Assembly: GCF_012927105.1 (NCBI RefSeq) | Contig: NZ_JABBFV010000002.1 | Location: 1-64,000 of the forward strand | Length of the DNA: 64,000 nucleotides | Reading direction: 5' to 3' | From: Sphingobium psychrophilum | Lineage (GTDB): Bacteria; Pseudomonadota; Alphaproteobacteria; Sphingomonadales; Sphingomonadaceae | Shown: positions 49,101-58,083 of the stretch, one piece after another | How positions within the stretch are numbered: position 1 is the first letter of the stretch | Layout of the letters: every line of letters starts with the position of its first letter | The notes under the pieces: model-generated | What the model was told of the DNA's origin: nothing | The model's input: only the letters and a program-made list of their open reading frames with translations | Databases searched by the model: none | Translations under genes and position numbers: made by a program

Positions 49101-50459
49101 ATGCCGCTCGCCATCGTCCCATTGTCTGGTGCCCTGACTTGCTGCCTGGTGCTCAGCCTGCCGTCCGTCGCTATGGCCGATGATGCGCCCGACGGCCTCA
49201 CCGTCAGCGGGGCGATCCGCATCCGCTACGAAGCGATCGAAGGACAGGCGCGCACGGGCTTCAACGCAAGCGACGACCTGCTCAACGTCCGCACAAACAT
49301 TCTTGCCGAATATAGGACGGGCGATGTGCGGCTGGGTGTCGAACTATACGATAGCCGCGTGTTCGGTGACGATGCCGGTACGCCGGTCACGGTCGGGGAG
49401 GTAAATGCGCTGGAGCCGGTGCAAGCCTATGTCGCGGCCGACATCCTGGTGCCCTTCGGCAATGGGGCGAAACTGACTCTGACGGCGGGGCGTATGATGC
49501 TGAACCTGGGATCGCGGCGTCTCGTCGCAGCCGATGACTATCGCAACACTAACACCGGCTATACGGGCGGGCGCGCCGATCTGGTCATGCCGCAGGGGAT
49601 CAAGGCGACGCTGATCTACACCCTGCCGCAGGTCCGGCTGCCGGACAGTCCGCAAGATCTCCGCGACGCCAGGGTCAAGCTCGACAGGGAAAGTTTCGAT
49701 CTGGTCCTGTGGGGAGGCCTGATGACGAAGAGCAACATCCTGGGATCGGCGACGGGCGAGATCAGCTATTATCACCTTGGGGAGCGCGATGCGCCGGGGC
49801 GACCAACACGCGACCGTTCGCTCGATACGTTCGGGGTTCGCATCATCGCGGAGCCGCGCATTGGGAAATTCGATTATGAAATCGAAGCCCTTTTCCAGAC
49901 CGGCGCCATCAGTGCGTCGCTTGCTTCTGTGGCATCGCGCCAGTCGGTCAGCGCCGACTTCCTTCACGCCGACATCGGCTATAGTTTTGCAGGAGTATGG
50001 AAGCCCCGCCTCTCTGTGGAATTCGACCGCGCCAGCGGCGACCGGCGTGGCGGGCGCTATGGGCGTTTCGATACGCTGTTCGGCATGCGCCGGGCGGACC
50101 TGGCTCCAGCGGGTCTATACAATGCGATCGCCCGCACGAACATCATGACGCCTGGCATCAGGCTGGAGGCCACGCCCAGCAAGCGCCTCGATGCCTTTGC
50201 AGTGTATCGGGCGATGTGGTTGGCCGTCAGCGAGGACAGCTTTGCAGGGACTGGGGTGCGCGATGCATCGGGACGGTCCGGGGATTTTGCCGGCCATCAA
50301 CTGGAAGCACGGCTGCGTTACTGGCTTATCCCAGTGCGGTTGCGCTTTGAATTTGACGGACTGCTGTTGGCCAAGGGCCACTTCTTGCGCGACGCGCCCA
50401 ACGCGCCATCGGGGCGCTGGACGAAATATGGATCGTTCAACCTGACAGCGAGTTTCTGA
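49101..50459 (+). CDS. outer-membrane porin of the alginate-export type
   Basis: This 452-residue exported beta-barrel protein has leader residues 1-26 ending S-V-A-M-A, then strands such as I-R-I-R-Y-E-A-I-E-G near 40, L-T-A-G-R-M-M-L-N-L-G-S-R-R near 131-144 and D-Y-R-N-T-N-T-G-Y, all typical of the alginate_exp/AlgE-like family, with C-terminal N-L-T-A-S-F ending in Phe. Despite the family name, members carry diverse anionic or organic substrates. A GAGG lies 14 bases before the ATG, a rather long spacing. Confidence 0.85.
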   Translation: MPLAIVPLSGALTCCLVLSLPSVAMADDAPDGLTVSGAIRIRYEAIEGQARTGFNASDDLLNVRTNILAEYRTGDVRLGVELYDSRVFGDDAGTPVTVGEVNALEPVQAYVAADILVPFGNGAKLTLTAGRMMLNLGSRRLVAADDYRNTNTGYTGGRADLVMPQGIKATLIYTLPQVRLPDSPQDLRDARVKLDRESFDLVLWGGLMTKSNILGSATGEISYYHLGERDAPGRPTRDRSLDTFGVRIIAEPRIGKFDYEIEALFQTGAISASLASVASRQSVSADFLHADIGYSFAGVWKPRLSVEFDRASGDRRGGRYGRFDTLFGMRRADLAPAGLYNAIARTNIMTPGIRLEATPSKRLDAFAVYRAMWLAVSEDSFAGTGVRDASGRSGDFAGHQLEARLRYWLIPVRLRFEFDGLLLAKGHFLRDAPNAPSGRWTKYGSFNLTASF

Positions 50460-50815
50460 GATGTTTCGGCTCTATCAGTTAAATGTCGCGATGATCGGCT
50501 GACGAGAGTCGACCCTTCTGAGACATTCAGCAGCCTATTTCAGAGCCTTAGGTGCTGACGGTCTTCTGTGGATGGCTCCCGCGTTGCAAATGCAATTTGA
50601 CGTATTGGCGAATTGGTCGGGTGCAGTCTTCTGTCCGGCCTGTGGATGCAGTCGATAGAAATTGCTGGCCCTGATGGAGTCCGCGAACAAGGTCCCATTC
50701 TGCTTATCAGGCTAGGATGCCTTGGACCGTCATCTGGTTTTCCTTGTTCCCGGTCTGACCGGTATCGCCATCACATCGCGTCGCTCCCACAACCTCGTGA
50801 AACTGATTTCCTTAG
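50460..50815. other. gene-free stretch before the IS110 fragment, with one dispersed repeat
   Basis: No frame here has a recognisable product. It contains the second copy (50508-50529) of the 22-base sequence seen at 30035-30056. The right end borders the truncated IS110 transposase. Confidence 0.5.
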
Positions 50816-51079
50816 CTAAACCCTTGTTCCATCATACTCCTTACCGCCACTCGAATTCTGGAGCGGTGTGAGCCCGAGCCACGCAGCGAACTGGCGGCCG
50901 GATTTAAACTGGCTCGGATCAGCCACCGATGCCGCCAGTGCTGTGGCACCGACCGGGCCAATGCCGGGAATAGTTGCAAGGCGCCGTGCAACATCATCGC
51001 TGCGCGACAGGGCGGCAAGCGCACGATCAAGCTCGCGCAACCGTACGTGGGTATCGAGGATTTGCCGCGACAGCATGTT
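50816..51079 (-). pseudogene. IS110/IS1111-family transposase fragment
   Basis: The minus strand encodes part of a transposase_20 domain: [18 protein letters not shown] followed by [15 protein letters not shown], the recognisable core of IS110 transposases. Its N-terminal RuvC-like part is missing, cut at about 51080 by an IS5 fragment, and its end is truncated at the S-G-G-K block. Confidence 0.88.
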
Positions 51080-51254
51080 CATCCCAGACGATGGGTGGTC
51101 AAACGGACTTTCGCATGGCTCAACCGAAATCGCCGCTTGGCCAAGGACTTCGAGCGAACCATCAAATCCGCAACTGCTCTTCTCTATGCCGCCGCAGCCA
51201 GCGTTCTCATCAGGCGCATCGCTCGTTACGCATGAGATTCAAGACAGGCTCTTA
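51080..51254 (+). pseudogene. IS5-family transposase C-terminal fragment with terminal repeat
   Basis: The plus strand reads [19 protein letters not shown] and K-D-F-E-R-T, the final part of an IS5-type DDE transposase, stopping at 51235. GATTCAAGACAGGCTC behind it looks like the IS end. The element abuts the last codon of the hybrid kinase: the kinase stop lies in CTAA, which fits the YTAR target preference of this group. Confidence 0.82.
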
Positions 51255-53261
51255 GAGCCGCGCCAAACTGCTCGCCAAATCACTCTGCTTGAAAGGTTTA
51301 GCCAGTCTTGGCAAATCCAGTGCGATGCCTTTCGCTTCTGCATAGCCTGAAATCACCAACACGCGAACCTCAGGTCTGACCCGGCGTAGATGCATGGCAA
51401 GGTCAGTACCAGTTATGCCCGGCATAAGGTGATCTGTGACAAGCAGATCGATAGTTTGCGCACCTTCAAGTAACCGCATTGCCGCCTCGCCCGAATTCGC
51501 TTCCAGGACCGAATAGCCTAGTTCCCCCAGCATGTGCGCGGTGCTAGCCCGGACCAGATCCTCGTCATCGACGACTAAGACCACGCCGCGATCCTGTTGA
51601 GACATCTCCATGTTGGGGACGGCCTCCTCCACCGGCGAGGCGTCAGTTACGGGAAGCCAGAGATTGATGGTGGTGCCCTGGCCAACCTCGCTGTCGATAG
51701 CGAGGCCTCCTCCCAACTGGGCCGCCAGCCCATGCACCATCGAAAGGCCTAGACCAGTTCCCTGTCCTACACCTTTTGTCATGAAAAAGGGTTCGATAGC
51801 TTTGGCGAGTGTGTTCTGATCCATGCCTGAACCGGTATCTGCAACGCTCAAAAGCACATACTCGCCCTCGGCAAGTCCAAGCGAATTATCAACATGAACC
51901 GAGCGTTCGTGAGCGCTGATAGTCAGCGTGCCTCCTGCATCCATGGCATCTCTCGCATTGACCGCCAGATTGAGAAGCGCCATCTCGATTTGATTGGCAT
52001 CAGCCTTAGCAGGCATGAGATCCTTGGCGATGTGGAACAACACCTGAATACGCGGTCCACAGGTGCTGATGATCAGATCACGCATCTCATTGACAAGCGT
52101 GCCAACATCGATGGCTGTTGCCTGTAGGGGCTGTCGTCGCGCAAACGCGAGTAAGCGCTGTACGAGGGTTCGCGCCCGATCCGCTGACTTTATAGCACCC
52201 TCTATGAGCCTCTGCTCGCGATCTGTACCGACACCTTTCCGGCGCAGCAGATCAAGACTGCCTACTATCGGGGTAAGCAGATTGTTGAAGTCATGTGCGA
52301 CACCGCCTGTGAGTTGCCCCATAGCTTCCAGTTTTTGGGACTGCCGCAGCGCATCTTGCGCCGTTTCCAATGCGCGCGTTCGCTCTTGAACACGATCCTC
52401 CAGCGTCTCGTTCAGACGCCGTAGCCGGTCCTGGCTCTCCCTTAGGGCGTCCTCTATTTTTCGGCGTTCGGAAATGTCGTTGAACAAGACCGCAACCCGC
52501 GCAACCGACGGATCGACGACACGGAAGGCATAAACGTCGTACCAAATGTCGCCCAATGCCTTTGCGTGCTCCTCAAAGCGAGCATGCTCTCCCGTCTTGG
52601 CGACGTTGCCGTACATATCAAACCAATGCTGCTCATGCCCGGGAACCATTGATCGCATGGACTTGCCGACAGGGTCCGTCAGTCCGGTCTGGTGAATGAA
52701 TGCGGGATTTGCCTCAACAAAGACGTAATCTAATGATCGGCCTTCTGGATCAAAAATCACGTCGATGATGCAGAAACCCGCGTCGATCGATTCAAACAGG
52801 GACCGATATTTGGCCGCGCCGTGATGCAGTTCGTCAAGGCGGGACCGAGCATCATACTGACGTCTGCGGCCTCGCAGGGCAGATTGCGCCAGACTGACAA
52901 GCGTGGTGGGATGAAACGGACGCTCTAGAAATGTCACATTCCCAAGGACATCGAGCAGGCGTTTTGCGGCGGGATTCCTTTCGATCCCACCGCCCTTTTG
53001 CGTCAACAGAACAAAGGGAAAATCGGACCATTCCGGTTGCCCGTCCAGCCACTGCGCCAAGGGCGCGAGATTGGCAGAGCGCAGGCCTTCCTCCGTCATA
53101 AGCGCAAACCCCGCCCCTCCTTCAAGTTCGGATACCATTTCGCCAAGAGAGAAGGTTACGACTGATTTAATTCCTGCGTCGCGTAGGAGAGACGCTGCAA
53201 TCGCCGAATCCCGCCCGCCAGGTGCGAGGATAATGGCTCGCTCGGAAAGAAGAGGAATCAC
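51252..53261 (-). CDS. hybrid sensor kinase: receiver-like, PAS, histidine kinase, receiver
   Basis: This 669-residue, apparently soluble kinase has residues 1-130 resembling a degenerate receiver domain, a PAS domain at about 150-270 (F-E-S-I-D-A-G-F-C-I-I-D), a coiled coil at 270-310, an H-box V-A-H-D-F-N-N-L-L (His323), an ATPase with N-L-A-V-N-A-R-D-A-M and G-T-G-L-G-L-S, and a C-terminal receiver with Asp610 in V-T-D-H-L-M-P-G. No membrane segment is visible. It is the second gene of an operon with a KaiC-like ATPase, overlapping by four bases, so it probably takes input from or gives output to KaiC. Its 3' end is touched by the IS5 fragment. Confidence 0.9.
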   Translation of the reverse strand: MIPLLSERAIILAPGGRDSAIAASLLRDAGIKSVVTFSLGEMVSELEGGAGFALMTEEGLRSANLAPLAQWLDGQPEWSDFPFVLLTQKGGGIERNPAAKRLLDVLGNVTFLERPFHPTTLVSLAQSALRGRRRQYDARSRLDELHHGAAKYRSLFESIDAGFCIIDVIFDPEGRSLDYVFVEANPAFIHQTGLTDPVGKSMRSMVPGHEQHWFDMYGNVAKTGEHARFEEHAKALGDIWYDVYAFRVVDPSVARVAVLFNDISERRKIEDALRESQDRLRRLNETLEDRVQERTRALETAQDALRQSQKLEAMGQLTGGVAHDFNNLLTPIVGSLDLLRRKGVGTDREQRLIEGAIKSADRARTLVQRLLAFARRQPLQATAIDVGTLVNEMRDLIISTCGPRIQVLFHIAKDLMPAKADANQIEMALLNLAVNARDAMDAGGTLTISAHERSVHVDNSLGLAEGEYVLLSVADTGSGMDQNTLAKAIEPFFMTKGVGQGTGLGLSMVHGLAAQLGGGLAIDSEVGQGTTINLWLPVTDASPVEEAVPNMEMSQQDRGVVLVVDDEDLVRASTAHMLGELGYSVLEANSGEAAMRLLEGAQTIDLLVTDHLMPGITGTDLAMHLRRVRPEVRVLVISGYAEAKGIALDLPRLAKPFKQSDLASSLARL

Positions 53262-54775
53262 TCGGGTTGGTCTTCGAGCAGAGCGGATTTTCCTTTATGC
53301 CCAACGAAGGTAGGCACGCCACGCAAAACGCCTTGGAAGTCGGTCAGAGGGTCGCCAAGCCTGAGACCATAACTGCCGATCCTGTATTCTCGGATGGTAT
53401 CTTCGTGCGCGCCAATCCGCTTCTTGATGATGGAGATAGCGCGCCGGACTCGCCCTAGCGCCTCAAAATAGCGAAGAAGAATAACCGTGTCTGCCAGATA
53501 CGTAACGTCGACCGGCGAGCGCATGTCGCCGACCAGCCCGTGCTGAGCGACAGTGAGGAAGGTCGTCGCCCCCTTGCGATTTAGATATTGCAGCATCTCG
53601 TGCATATGAAGGATGAGCGAATTCTCCTCCGGCATCGCCGCCTGATATCCGTTCAAACTATCGACTACGACGGTACGCGCACCATGTGTCTCGACGCAGG
53701 CCCGAACGCGCTGCGAGAATTCACCCGGCGACAATTCGGCTGCGTCAACCTGCTCGATAATAAGGTTTCCGCCATCAACCATGGCCTGCATGTCGATGCC
53801 CAGCATCATTGCGCGATCGAACAAGAGCGTTATCTCTTCATCGAAGACGAACATTGCGGCCCGTTCCCCGCGGGCGATCGCCGCCGTGACGAAAGTCAGG
53901 ATTAGCAAAGATTTGCCAGTGCCCGCAGGTCCCAATACCAAGACGCTGGACCCGCGCTCCACGCCGCCACCCAGCAAAGCATCCAGTTCAGCGGATTCGC
54001 TTTTGATGATGTCGCGTGAGAAACTGCTTTTATGTTCCGCTGATATCAGCCGCGGGAAAACGCGCACCCCTCCAGACTGGATAAGAAAGTCGTGGAAACC
54101 TCCGCGGAACCGCCGTCCGCGATATTTAATGATACGAAGCCGGCGTCGCTCTGGGCCATAGTCAGGGGCAAGCTCTTCAAGTCGTATGACCCCGTGCGCG
54201 ACACTGTGGACGGTTTTGTCGGCAACATCCGCGGTCAAATCGTCAAGCATCAGCACCGTTGTATTCTGCGTCGAGAAAAAATGTTTGAGCGCCAGAATTT
54301 GGCGACGATAGCGAAGCGAGCTTTGCGCAAGAAGGCGGATCTCCGACAGGCTATCCAAGACAACCCGGTGAGGCTTTACTCGCGCGAATACATCGAAAAT
54401 GCGCCGGGTAGTTTCGCCTAGTTCCAGATCCGACGAGTAGAGCAAACTTTGTTGCTGCTGCTCATCCAGCAGACTTTCGGGAGGGACAAGCTCGTACACC
54501 TCGACCCCTTCGAGATCCCATCCATGTGAACGTGCGCTCTCGCGCATTTCATCTTCGGTTTCCGATAAGGTTATGTGGAGCGACCGCTCGCCCTTCGCGG
54601 CGCCTTCTATCAAAAATTGCATGGAAATGGTGGTCTTGCCGGTGCCAGGGCTACCTTCGAGTAGGAAAACTCGACCACGGGTAAGCCCGCCTGCCAATAT
54701 GTCATCTAAGCCCGCCACACCTGTCAGAGCCAGATTAGTCGATTTGTCCACCATGCTAGCCTTCTGATCTCCCAA
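53258..54775 (-). CDS. KaiC-like double-domain RecA ATPase
   Basis: This 505-residue protein has two RecA-type domains. The first has Walker A G-S-P-G-T-G-K-T-T (41-49), with V-V-L-D-S-L-S-E as Walker B. The second has G-P-A-G-T-G-K-S-L (282-290), F-D-E-E acidic pair (321-324) and V-V-V-D-S-L-N-G. This is the CI/CII layout of KaiC. At the place of the cyanobacterial phosphosites Ser431-Thr432, the sequence before A-D-T-V-I-L-L is T425-Y426, so a Thr-Tyr pair replaces Ser-Thr. No kaiA or kaiB is in the window. KaiC homologues in proteobacteria are linked to stress and diurnal signalling; function here is open. ATG 54775 or the one seven codons later may be used. Confidence 0.9.
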   Translation of the reverse strand: MGDQKASMVDKSTNLALTGVAGLDDILAGGLTRGRVFLLEGSPGTGKTTISMQFLIEGAAKGERSLHITLSETEDEMRESARSHGWDLEGVEVYELVPPESLLDEQQQQSLLYSSDLELGETTRRIFDVFARVKPHRVVLDSLSEIRLLAQSSLRYRRQILALKHFFSTQNTTVLMLDDLTADVADKTVHSVAHGVIRLEELAPDYGPERRRLRIIKYRGRRFRGGFHDFLIQSGGVRVFPRLISAEHKSSFSRDIIKSESAELDALLGGGVERGSSVLVLGPAGTGKSLLILTFVTAAIARGERAAMFVFDEEITLLFDRAMMLGIDMQAMVDGGNLIIEQVDAAELSPGEFSQRVRACVETHGARTVVVDSLNGYQAAMPEENSLILHMHEMLQYLNRKGATTFLTVAQHGLVGDMRSPVDVTYLADTVILLRYFEALGRVRRAISIIKKRIGAHEDTIREYRIGSYGLRLGDPLTDFQGVLRGVPTFVGHKGKSALLEDQPE

Positions 54776-55022
54776 ACCGGATACGACGTGAAACCGGTGC
54801 CAGCACGGAAACTCGTTCTCGTGCCATGTTCTATACGTTCAAGGGGCGATTTCGCTGCATCTCATCGACGAGGGCTATTTAATCCTGTCACGCTCTTAAG
54901 CAACCTGAGCCGTCCATAGCACTCCCCGAGACGGGCTGGGTTGAGCTGGAGCGGGAGGACCCCTTCGACCGGCATCAATGATGCCGGATCGGCGCAATGT
55001 CGTGCCGTAGCGGGAGGAGCCT

Positions 55023-55253
55023 ATGACTTCTGTCCACATTCTCGCCAACTGGATCACCATCACCATCACCGTTTCGCAGACGCTGGGAACGGCAATGGGC
55101 GACAGGCTAGCCACTACCGGCGGGCTGGGCTATATCGGCACCTCGGGCATATTCGGGCTTGGTCTGGCCGGGCTGCTACTCCCGTATGTCCTGACCGACA
55201 TAGATCGTGTGATATTATTCTGGATGGCCTTCATCCTGACGCGGCCACCGTGA
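55023..55253 (+). pseudogene. fragment of a COG4705/DUF347-type membrane protein
   Basis: A 76-codon frame has two hydrophobic segments with T-V-S-Q-T-L-G-T-A-M-G-D and L-F-W-M-A-F-I-L-T-R-P, resembling one repeat of the COG4705 integral membrane family, whose proteins are normally about 250 residues with several such repeats. It stops right after L-T-R-P, where the family continues. Probably a remnant; the 250 bases before it and the 77 after hold nothing else I recognise. Confidence 0.5.
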
Positions 55254-55330
55254 TCATCCCGCTCGTCGCCCTATTGGAGCCCAGTAAAAATGCAGGGGCC
55301 AAGCAATTATGAGCGGACGCCAAGGTCGCC

Positions 55331-56902
55331 TCAACCCTCGGATGCCAGGTCCTTCCCAGAGGGCGTTCGTTTCACGAACAGCAGCGTCACCAGAATAAGC
55401 GCCGTCAGGAGTCCGCACATCAGCCAGGCCGCGTTTATCCCTGGAACGAGCGAGGCCTTCTCCACCAGAGGCCGGATCATTTCCGTCGCAAATTCATCAA
55501 GCGGCTGGCCGCGTTGTTCCAGAAAGGCATCTCTCGGTATGCCGATCTTCACCGCTGTCGCCACGTCGCCCGCACGCAATTTTGCTTCTATCTGGCCGGC
55601 TTCGGTTGCTGCTTTGCTGAAGATGGTGGTGTCGATCAGCGCCAGGCCGACCGCACCGCCCAGATTGCGCATCAGGTTGAACAACCCGCTGCCGTCCGCC
55701 ACCATGGCGGCAGGCAATCGCCCCAGCGCCATACGCGTCGGCGGCAACAGGCAAAACATGATTGCCGCGCCACGCACAATCTGTGGTATCAGCATGTCGG
55801 CAAAATCGGTCTGTCCGGTTTGATGCGCGCTCAGCAACAGGCCGATCGCGAACAGCGCGAAGCCGAACGCGGTGAGCCACCGGGGATCGACCCGGCGTTC
55901 GGCCCACACTGCCAGCGGCGCCGTCACCAACTGGGTCAGGCCCGTCACCAGCATGATCTCGCCGATGCGCAACGGACCATGGTCGCGCACCAGACCCAGG
56001 AAGAAGGGCATCAGATAGGTCGATCCAAACAGGCCGAACCCCAGCACGAAACTCAGCATGCAGCCGATGGTGAAGTGGCGATCGGCAAAGCAGCGCAACT
56101 GGACCAGCGGCGTGTCCGACATCCAGGTTCGCCAGATGAAAGCCGCCGCGCTGATCACGGACACGGCAAGCAGCAGCATCACATGCGGAGCGCCCCATCC
56201 CAGCGACGGCGCATCCTTCAGCCCGATCTGCAACGCGATCAGGCTGGTGGCGAGCAGCAGGAGCGCGATCATGTCGATCGGCCTGGCCCCATGCCGTTCG
56301 GCGACCTTGCCACGCAGGAATATGGCGACGCCTGCCGCCGCGATGATCCCCGGCAGGATGTTCACCCGGAACAGCCAGTGCCAGGAATAGGACTGGGTGA
56401 TCCATCCGCCCACGATCGGCCCGATCGTCGGCGCCAGAACGGCGGCGACACCAGCGATGGTCGTCGCCAGCGCCTGGGAGCGGGGCGGAAACAGCAGGAA
56501 TACCGCGGCGAAAACAGCAGGGATCAACGTCCCGCCGGAAAAACCCTGCACGATGCGCCAGGCGATCAGTTCTCCAAAACCGTTGCTCATGGCGCAACCG
56601 AGGGAGGCGACGGTGAACAGGCTGACTCCCCCGACGAACAGCCAGCGCATACCTAGCCGGGCGGTCAGATAGCCTGTCAGCGGTATGGCGACGATCTCGG
56701 CCGTCAGATATGCCGTCTGCACCCATATCATCTGGTCTGGCGCGATGCCCAATGCGGTCTGGATAGTGGGGAGCGACGTGGCGACGATCTGGATGTCCAG
56801 GATCGCCATGAACATCCCCAGGCACATCAGGATGAAGCCGGTCCACTCGCGATATCCAGCGGCCTGTGTTCCGCGATCATTCAGGTCAGACCCATTATGC
56901 AT
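55331..56902 (-). CDS. MFS transporter, DHA2 (EmrB/QacA) family, 14 membrane segments
   Basis: This 523-residue drug:proton antiporter has first segment M-C-L-G-M-F-M-A-I-L-D-I-Q-I-V near residues 26-40 (with the membrane Asp of motif D1), then L-T-A-R-L-G-M-R-W-L-F (motif A) near 79-89 and G-F-S-G-G-T-L-I-P near 119. About fourteen hydrophobic segments are visible. It is divergent from the type III polyketide synthase gene and could export its product or other lipophilic compounds. Confidence 0.9.
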   Translation of the reverse strand: MHNGSDLNDRGTQAAGYREWTGFILMCLGMFMAILDIQIVATSLPTIQTALGIAPDQMIWVQTAYLTAEIVAIPLTGYLTARLGMRWLFVGGVSLFTVASLGCAMSNGFGELIAWRIVQGFSGGTLIPAVFAAVFLLFPPRSQALATTIAGVAAVLAPTIGPIVGGWITQSYSWHWLFRVNILPGIIAAAGVAIFLRGKVAERHGARPIDMIALLLLATSLIALQIGLKDAPSLGWGAPHVMLLLAVSVISAAAFIWRTWMSDTPLVQLRCFADRHFTIGCMLSFVLGFGLFGSTYLMPFFLGLVRDHGPLRIGEIMLVTGLTQLVTAPLAVWAERRVDPRWLTAFGFALFAIGLLLSAHQTGQTDFADMLIPQIVRGAAIMFCLLPPTRMALGRLPAAMVADGSGLFNLMRNLGGAVGLALIDTTIFSKAATEAGQIEAKLRAGDVATAVKIGIPRDAFLEQRGQPLDEFATEMIRPLVEKASLVPGINAAWLMCGLLTALILVTLLFVKRTPSGKDLASEG

Positions 56903-57042
56903 GTCGTGCCTATCCCGAACGCCAACTCTGTCATAGCCGCTTGGCTGTCGGACACAAGGAACTCGCAGAGGGCCAAGTCGTTGCGCACAAGAACCTTTTT
57001 TACCGGTGCGCCGGTCACGTCAGGCGGTCCTATTTGAATCCG

Positions 57043-58083
57043 GTGTCCATACTCTCGCTTGTGACGGAAACCCCGCCGTATCGGCTGTCGCAAAGCGAAG
57101 CACTCGACACGGCGCGCGATCTCATCGGCAAGGATTTCGCCGATTTCGAACGCCTGTCCTCAGTCTATGCCAATGCCGGGGTCGCGTATCGCCAACTGGC
57201 CATGCCGGTCGACTGGTATCGCAGCCCACGTTCCTTCCCCGAACGGTCCGCCGCCTATCTCGATGTCGCGGTCGACCTGTTCGTCGCCGCAGCACAGAGA
57301 GCGATCGCGCAGGCGGATCTTCGCCCGCAGGACGTGGATACAATCGTCACCGTCTCCTCGACAGGCATCGCCACGCCCAGCCTTGAGGCACGCGCCATGG
57401 CGCACCTCCCCTTCCGCAACGATGTTCAGCGGATTCCGATCTTCGGCCTTGGTTGCGCGGGTGGGGCTACCGGCCTGGGCGTGGCGAGCAAGCTGGCCCG
57501 CGCCACGCCGGGATCGACGGTCTTGTTCGTCACGGTCGAATTGTGCAGCCTTGCCCTGCGAACGGACAAGGCCGACAAGGCCGACATCATTTCCACCGCG
57601 CTGTTCGGCGATGGCGCGGCGGCCAGCGTGCTGCGAACCGGAGAGGATGGCTTCGTCCAAATCACCGGCAGCGCCGAAAAAACATGGAGCGGTACGCTCG
57701 ATATCATGGGCTGGCGCGCGGAACCCACTGGTCTTGGCGTCGTCCTCAACCGCGCCATCCCGGCTTTCGCGCGGCGGGAGATGCGGCAGGCCATGACGGA
57801 GATGCTAACGCCGCAAGGCCTTGGTATAGACGATATCGACCAGTTCATTTGCCATCCCGGTGGCGCCAAGGTCGTCGACGCGCTCGAAGGAGCGCTGTCG
57901 TTGGACCAGGGGTCTCTGGTGAACGAACGTAATGTGCTACACGATCATGGCAATATGTCGGCACCGACCGTGCTGTTCGTCTTGGAGCGTTACCGCCAGG
58001 GAGGATTGCCCCCCTTATCCGTCCTCAACGCATTGGGACCCGGCTTTACCGCCTCTTCGCTGACGCTACGGTGCTCGGCGTGA
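57043..58083 (+). CDS. type III polyketide synthase (alkylpyrone/alkylresorcinol synthase-like)
   Basis: This chalcone-synthase-fold homodimeric enzyme has 346 residues from GTG 57043. Catalytic triad: Cys138 in F-G-L-G-C-A-G-G, His271 in I-C-H-P-G-G-A-K, Asn304 in D-H-G-N-M-S-A-P-T. The neighbouring blocks fit bacterial BpsA/SrsA-type synthases that extend fatty acyl-CoA with malonyl-CoA. The start is uncertain: the reading frame is open 59 codons further upstream, but the family similarity starts near the GTG. Followed by a methyltransferase gene overlapping by four bases, as in the BpsA-BpsB and SrsA-SrsB pairs. Confidence 0.9.
   Translation: MSILSLVTETPPYRLSQSEALDTARDLIGKDFADFERLSSVYANAGVAYRQLAMPVDWYRSPRSFPERSAAYLDVAVDLFVAAAQRAIAQADLRPQDVDTIVTVSSTGIATPSLEARAMAHLPFRNDVQRIPIFGLGCAGGATGLGVASKLARATPGSTVLFVTVELCSLALRTDKADKADIISTALFGDGAAASVLRTGEDGFVQITGSAEKTWSGTLDIMGWRAEPTGLGVVLNRAIPAFARREMRQAMTEMLTPQGLGIDDIDQFICHPGGAKVVDALEGALSLDQGSLVNERNVLHDHGNMSAPTVLFVLERYRQGGLPPLSVLNALGPGFTASSLTLRCSA

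Noticed and set aside
55497..56846. 449-codon minus-strand frame inside the MFS transporter gene
   Set aside because: Same strand, shifted frame of the transporter, rich in Arg, Asp and His with no hydrophobic segments.
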